Shown here: positions 5,942 to 9,025 of the stretch, piece after piece | Position numbering within the stretch: position 1 is the stretch's first letter | Layout: every line of letters starts with the position of its first letter | Source: an uncultured Verrucomicrobia subdivision 3 bacterium | Lineage (GTDB): Bacteria; Verrucomicrobiota; Verrucomicrobiae; Limisphaerales; CAMLLE01 | Length of the DNA: 9,025 nucleotides | Direction: 5' to 3' | NCBI GenBank assembly: GCA_946480555.1 | Contig: CAMLLE010000088.1 | Location: forward strand, 1 to 9,025 | Made by a program: the position numbers and the translations under genes | Notes under the pieces: generated by a model | Databases searched by the model: none | What the model saw: only the letters and a program-made list of their open reading frames with translations | What the model was told of the DNA's origin: nothing

Positions 5942-7855
5942 TCAGATTGCATCCGCAGTTGGCCGCTGGAGATTGGGATCCTGCGGATGTGCGCCGACGT
6001 GACCGCGATAATCGGTGGTGCGACGGAAGCTCAGTTCTGCGGCGCGTCCATCGGTTTGATCTGCCGAAACTGCCACCACGGGCAGCTCGTAGTTTCCATC
6101 CGGCAGCGCGAAGCGATAGCTGAAAGAACCGTCCGGCCGCAGGCGAATCTTGCGGCCGGCAATGGTCACGCTGGCGTCTGCTTCCGTCGCACCGTAAATG
6201 ATCAGCTCGGCGTTGATGTTGAACCAGAAACCTTTTTCGCGTCCGGCGAACTTCAGAGCAGGACTGCTGATCGCTCCGGAGATTTCGGGCGCGAGCGCGC
6301 CTGGGGCAGGGGACGTCGGTGCGCCTTCGGGCTGTCCGCGCTGGGCCGCCGCCGCGGCGGCAAGTTCCTGGATCACCTGACGCCGGATCAGTTCCGTGAT
6401 CTCCATCGAGCCCATCCAGACGCGGCGCACATGATCCATGCTGATGATTTCCGCCAGGGCGCGATCCTGTTCGGGAGTCCATTCGCGCGCCGGCGCTGTG
6501 TGCGCTGCCCTGCCGTTCACCGGCGCCACAGCGTGTGCCGTCTCGGCCGGACCACTGACCTGCGGAAACGCTGGCAGATCGGGCCGTTCCTCCAAACGGA
6601 CTTCCTGCAACGCTTTCGCAAGCGGCAAGTTCTCCTGAACAGCCTCCTTCACGAGCGTCAGCAATTTCTCCATTGGCACTTCGAAGGGAATCGTGGCGAA
6701 CTCAACCGACGTGTCTTCGGACATGGCGTCGGGCGGGGTCAATGTCGCGCCCGAAGTGGCGACGGGCGTCCAGCGGCCTGATTTGCCGTAATAACCGAGC
6801 TGCGCGAAGTAGCGCGTTCCCGCGCGGTCAACATGCGCGAACCAATGCCGCGAACCTGGCGCGAGATGAATTTCCTGCTCGGCGCGTTCCGAAAGAGCGT
6901 CGGCGTGGATGCGCAGCAACAAATGATGATCGAGCGATTGCGCGTTGTAACGGCGGAGTTGCTCGTCGGTGAAATCCCAATGTGCGTACAGCCAGTGCGG
7001 ATCGCGCGCGGTCAGCAGCAGCTGCTCCGTGCCATAGGCTGAGGGCAGCTCCGTTTCTGGCGTGATCGGGATCTCGGCGTGGCGCGGCGCAATGGCATAG
7101 CGTTCGCCGGGTCCGCTTGGGATCGCTGGCGCGGAGGGTTGGTCGCCTTCCAGGAGAATCGGCGGAATTCGCGCTGGCAGCGGACGCGAAGGAGGTTTGG
7201 GCTTCGCGGTCGGTGCGATTTGAATTGGTGAAGGCTTGGGCGGAATCACCGGCTCCGGTTCGGTGCGGGTGCGGGTGCGGGTGCGGGGCGGTTCGGCTTT
7301 TGGTGATTTCGTTTGAACGACCGCTTCCGTTTTTGCCTTCGACTTCCTGGTTTCAACTTCCGTTTCCGCAGGCATAACGCCGACGCGAACGATGGGGCGG
7401 CGTGGAATCCTGGACTTCTGGGCGATCGATTTGGATGCAGGCAGCAACGAACGCACCGTCTTCAGTTCGGGAGCGGGCTCGCGTTTGGAAACCTTCGCAC
7501 CCGCTTTGTCAGCCGCGCGTTTTGATGCGGCAGTTTTTTTTGCGCTGACAGTTTTCGACGGAGCGGCTGACGGCGGCGCGGTTTCTTCCGAAACGGTTTT
7601 GATTGATGCCGAGGCGGCGGCGGATTTCTTCCTGGTTGAAATTGATTCTTTTGCCGGCAACTTGCCCGGCAGTTTGGATTCAGGTTGCGGCGCAGCGGGT
7701 TTTTTCCTGGCTGCCTTTGCCGATGTTTCTTTTTCCTGCGGCGCCGTCTTTACCGTCGGGATTTTCGTCGAAGCTCTGGCTTTGACAGACGATGATCGGC
7801 CGCGGGATGACGCGCTCGCGACCTTCTTTTTCGACGATGTTTTCTTCGGTTTCAT
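5942..7855 (-). CDS. DUF4912 domain protein with basic disordered N-terminus
   Basis: 637 residues with no signal peptide, so probably cytoplasmic. Residues 1 to about 265 are low-complexity and rich in Lys, Ala, Ser and Pro (PKKTSSKKK, KKTAASKRAADKAGAK), reminiscent of histone-H1-like bacterial tails, and include the RTRTRTRT tract (191-198). Residues about 270-375 match the DUF4912 pattern: LPSAYGTEQLLLTARDPHWL, then YAHWDF, HLLLRIHA, HWFAHV, and RYFAQLGYY. A helical stretch with WMGSMEITELIRR (480-492) and an Ala/Pro linker follow. Residues about 540-612 look like an Ig-like beta-sandwich (FWFNINAELIIYGATEADA, then RLRPDGSFSYRFALPDG), as in carbohydrate-associated modules. No catalytic motif is seen. 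The start ATG 7855 has a well-placed GAGGA. It is the first gene of an operon with the membrane protein and the GH57 enzyme; DUF4912 genes are, as I recall, often near GH57/DUF1957 genes, which suggests a role in glucan metabolism. Confidence 0.88.
   Translation of the reverse strand: MKPKKTSSKKKVASASSRGRSSSVKARASTKIPTVKTAPQEKETSAKAARKKPAAPQPESKLPGKLPAKESISTRKKSAAASASIKTVSEETAPPSAAPSKTVSAKKTAASKRAADKAGAKVSKREPAPELKTVRSLLPASKSIAQKSRIPRRPIVRVGVMPAETEVETRKSKAKTEAVVQTKSPKAEPPRTRTRTRTEPEPVIPPKPSPIQIAPTAKPKPPSRPLPARIPPILLEGDQPSAPAIPSGPGERYAIAPRHAEIPITPETELPSAYGTEQLLLTARDPHWLYAHWDFTDEQLRRYNAQSLDHHLLLRIHADALSERAEQEIHLAPGSRHWFAHVDRAGTRYFAQLGYYGKSGRWTPVATSGATLTPPDAMSEDTSVEFATIPFEVPMEKLLTLVKEAVQENLPLAKALQEVRLEERPDLPAFPQVSGPAETAHAVAPVNGRAAHTAPAREWTPEQDRALAEIISMDHVRRVWMGSMEITELIRRQVIQELAAAAAAQRGQPEGAPTSPAPGALAPEISGAISSPALKFAGREKGFWFNINAELIIYGATEADASVTIAGRKIRLRPDGSFSYRFALPDGNYELPVVAVSADQTDGRAAELSFRRTTDYRGHVGAHPQDPNLQRPTADAI
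7262..7285 (-). repeat. Hexanucleotide tandem repeat (4 x GGTGCG)
   Basis: Four perfect copies of GGTGCG on the plus strand (CGCACC on the coding strand) encode RTRTRTRT (residues 191-198) in the disordered part of the DUF4912 protein. A six-base unit keeps the reading frame, so changes in copy number would alter linker length without breaking the gene. Confidence 0.85.
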
Positions 7856-7863
7856 GACTGATG

Positions 7864-7868
7864 TCCTC
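7864..7868 (-). promoter_or_regulatory. Shine-Dalgarno site of the DUF4912 gene
   Basis: GAGGA on the minus strand with an 8-nt spacer before ATG 7855. This is the clearest ribosome-binding site in the window and fixes the start of the operon's first gene. Confidence 0.65.
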
Positions 7869-8166
7869 GGGAAAAATCAGGTGGCATCGGCGGGACGAGA
7901 TTACGGACGGGGTCTGAACGGGGCAACGGGAATTTCCCCCAGAGATGCTCATGAAATGAATTCAGCGGGATGCAGAAGCATTGGAATCTTCGAGCAGCTT
8001 CCAACCTTCAACATCGAACGCCCAATCTCCAATCGAGCGGCAACGAGAACGTGATGTGGCATGTTTTGGCTTTGCCCGGGTTTCAATTCCCGACGGTTCG
8101 TCGCGCGGGACGCGAACGGAACATTCCCATACAAAAGGCTGGCCGATCCGGGATTTCGGGCGTTCA
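7869..8166. other. Divergent intergenic region between the DUF4912 operon and the AsmA-like gene
   Basis: About 300 bp that must hold the promoters for both directions, though I see no convincing -35/-10 pair on either strand. Contents: a heptamer repeat (7998-8032), a short inverted repeat TTGGAA/TTCCAA flanking 7981-8004, a small CGGG/CCCG hairpin (8077-8092), and a bulged GTTCG..CGCGAAC hairpin (8096-8117). Open frames across it have low-complexity translations and no recognisable motifs, so I treat it as non-coding. Confidence 0.6.
7998..8032. repeat. Degenerate 7-bp tandem repeat (five units ending in AA)
   Basis: Five consecutive heptamers: CTTCCAA, CCTTCAA, CATCGAA, CGCCCAA, TCTCCAA. 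Each ends in CAA or GAA, with pyrimidine-rich first halves. The strict 7-bp phase with varied unit sequence suggests a degenerate short tandem repeat of the kind found between genes. The next unit (TCGAGCG) breaks the pattern. Confidence 0.6.
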
Positions 8167-8946
8167 ATGGCGCGCATGAAGAAGATACTGATTCGCGTAG
8201 CAATTGTGGTGGCGGCACTCGTCGTCCTGGGCGTGCTCGCCGTGAGTTTGTTTCTCGATGGCGCCGTGAAACGCGGTGTCGAAACGTTTGGTCCGCAAAT
8301 GACCAAGGTGTCCGTCAAGCTGGATGACGTCAGCATCTCCACGCTGTCCGGCTCCGGCTCTATCAAGGGCCTCGTCGTGGGCAACCCTGAAGGTTACAAG
8401 ACGCCACACGCCATTTCCGTGGGCAGCGCCACGCTGGCGTTGAAGCCGACGTCCATCCTGTCCGACAAGGTGGTAGTGCGAAAAATGGAAGTCATCGCGC
8501 CGGAGATCACCTTCGAAGGCGGTTTCGGTGGCAACAACCTGAGCAAGATTCTTTCGAACCTGGAAGAGACGACCGGCGGCAGCGACACGAATGCGGCAGC
8601 CAAACCGGATGAAGGGCCCAATCAAAAATTGCAGGTGGATGAGTTCATCATTCGCGATGCCAAGCTGCTGGTGAGCATCACCGGCATGGGTGGCAAGACG
8701 GTTCCCGTCGTGCTCCCCGCCATTCATTTGAAAGATCTCGGCACGGGGCCGGATGGAATCACGGCCGCTGAACTCACGAAAGTTGCCATCAGGGAAATCC
8801 GTGACAAGGCTGTGACTGCGGCGGAAGGTGCGATGTCGCAGCTCGGAAGTGCGGCGACCGAACTGGGAAAAGACCTTGGCAAGAACGCGACCGGCACCGT
8901 GTCGAATCTCACCGGCGGATTGAAGGATTTGCTGAAAAAGAAATAA
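8167..8946 (+). CDS. Membrane-anchored AsmA-like protein
   Basis: 259 residues from ATG 8167 (256 from ATG 8176; both follow the family pattern of a short basic tip, MARMKK or MKK, then one membrane helix). The helix spans about 5-30 and leads directly into FLDGAVKRGVETFGPQ, typical of the AsmA/YdbH-type N-terminus. Residues about 45-118 form alternating beta strands (VSVKLDDVSISTLSGSGSIK, GLVVGNPEGYKT, ALKPTSILSDKVVVRKMEVI) as in the N-terminal beta-taco of AsmA proteins. A second beta block (KLQVDEFIIRDAKLLVSI) follows, then a helical Ala/Gly/Lys-rich C-terminus (about 201-259). It is far shorter than classical AsmA proteins. A role in envelope biogenesis, with the bulk outside the cytoplasm, is inferred from the family. 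Frames further upstream encode only low-complexity intergenic sequence. It is a single plus-strand gene, convergent with the next one. Confidence 0.82.
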   Translation: MARMKKILIRVAIVVAALVVLGVLAVSLFLDGAVKRGVETFGPQMTKVSVKLDDVSISTLSGSGSIKGLVVGNPEGYKTPHAISVGSATLALKPTSILSDKVVVRKMEVIAPEITFEGGFGGNNLSKILSNLEETTGGSDTNAAAKPDEGPNQKLQVDEFIIRDAKLLVSITGMGGKTVPVVLPAIHLKDLGTGPDGITAAELTKVAIREIRDKAVTAAEGAMSQLGSAATELGKDLGKNATGTVSNLTGGLKDLLKKK

Positions 8947-8967
8947 CCGCCCGGACCGGGCGGTTAT
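8935..8967 (-). terminator. Shared hairpin terminator between convergent genes
   Basis: Perfect 11-bp stem ATAACCGCCCG / CGGGCGGTTAT (8943-8953 with 8957-8967) and loop GAC. On the minus strand it is followed by TTCTTTTT (8942-8935), a good U-tract, so it mainly ends the minus-strand gene entering from the right edge. On the plus strand no T-run follows. The stem overlaps the AsmA-like stop codon (8944-8946), so it may also slow or end that transcript. Confidence 0.8.
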
Positions 8968-8988
8968 CCAAAGCGTTGTCGAGCGGCG

Positions 8989-9025
8989 TTACTGCTGCTC
9001 GATGATGCGAATGGTGTATTCGCGG
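8989..9025 (-). CDS. C-terminal end of an unidentified gene (cut by window edge)
   Basis: On the minus strand an open frame from the right edge reads REYTIRIIEQQ and ends with TAA (8991-8989). It runs toward the AsmA-like gene and stops 22 bp before a strong hairpin with a U-tract in the right orientation, which supports a genuine gene end. Too little is visible to name the protein; the alternating hydrophobic pattern suggests a terminal beta strand. Confidence 0.6.
   Translation of the reverse strand, partial: REYTIRIIEQQ

Noticed and set aside
5916..6482. Upstream extension of the small membrane protein frame to 6482
   Set aside because: It runs out of frame through the conserved C-terminal DUF4912 protein sequence, with a Gly/Arg/Ser-rich translation and no start signal. 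ATG 5915 gives a compact two-helix protein with a plausible ribosome site.
7392..8054. Plus-strand open frame (220 codons) opposite the DUF4912 N-terminus
   Set aside because: It is a Phe/Ala-rich antisense translation of Lys/Ala-rich codons and runs on into intergenic repeats. The phenylalanine runs come from AAG/AAA codons of the real gene.
7981..8166. Extended N-terminus of the AsmA-like protein
   Set aside because: It would place 62 low-complexity residues before a normal signal-anchor, and the DNA there is intergenic repeat and hairpin sequence.

Overview
This is a GC-rich bacterial chromosomal window with dense genes, few Shine-Dalgarno sites and no sign of mobile elements, CRISPR arrays or rRNA/tRNA genes. 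The gene content suggests a Verrucomicrobiota-like bacterium (Pedosphaera/Limisphaerales type). That assignment rests on the style of a SHOCT-tailed Ala/Pro-rich secreted protein, a DUF4912 + GH57 cluster and simple-sequence intergenic repeats. It is an inference, because no marker gene in the window fixes it.

Layout, left to right. (1) The 3' part of a plus-strand gene for an exported Ala/Pro-rich protein with three copies of a helical repeat and a SHOCT-like tail (to 899), closed by a strong intrinsic terminator. (2) A non-coding gap with a purine-rich GAGGAC-type repeat, then a plus-strand housekeeping group: lysA (diaminopimelate decarboxylase, last step of lysine synthesis), a 92-bp spacer containing a large hairpin, and the overlapping pair tsaE-tsaB (two parts of the t6A tRNA-modification machinery). 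(3) A lower-GC stretch with one doubtful small ORF (3719-4051). (4) A minus-strand operon transcribed from about 7855 down to 4066: a long DUF4912 protein with a very basic disordered N-terminus, an 88-residue two-helix membrane protein with a poly-Asp tail, and a GH57 1,4-alpha-glucan branching enzyme. (5) A 311-bp divergent intergenic region with a degenerate 7-bp tandem repeat. (6) A plus-strand, membrane-anchored AsmA-like protein. (7) The last 12 codons of a minus-strand gene at the right edge, converging on the AsmA-like gene across a shared perfect hairpin.

How the genes work together: lysA supplies lysine, and TsaE and TsaB act with TsaD (not in this window) in forming t6A on ANN-decoding tRNAs. 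The most interesting unit is the three-gene minus-strand operon. The GH57 enzyme should branch a storage glucan. The DUF4912 protein has a C-terminal beta-sandwich-like module that could act as a scaffold or glycan-binding partner. The small membrane protein has an acidic tail, predicted cytoplasmic, that could dock the basic DUF4912 N-terminus to the membrane. The charge complementarity and operon structure are visible in the sequence; the functional link is inference.
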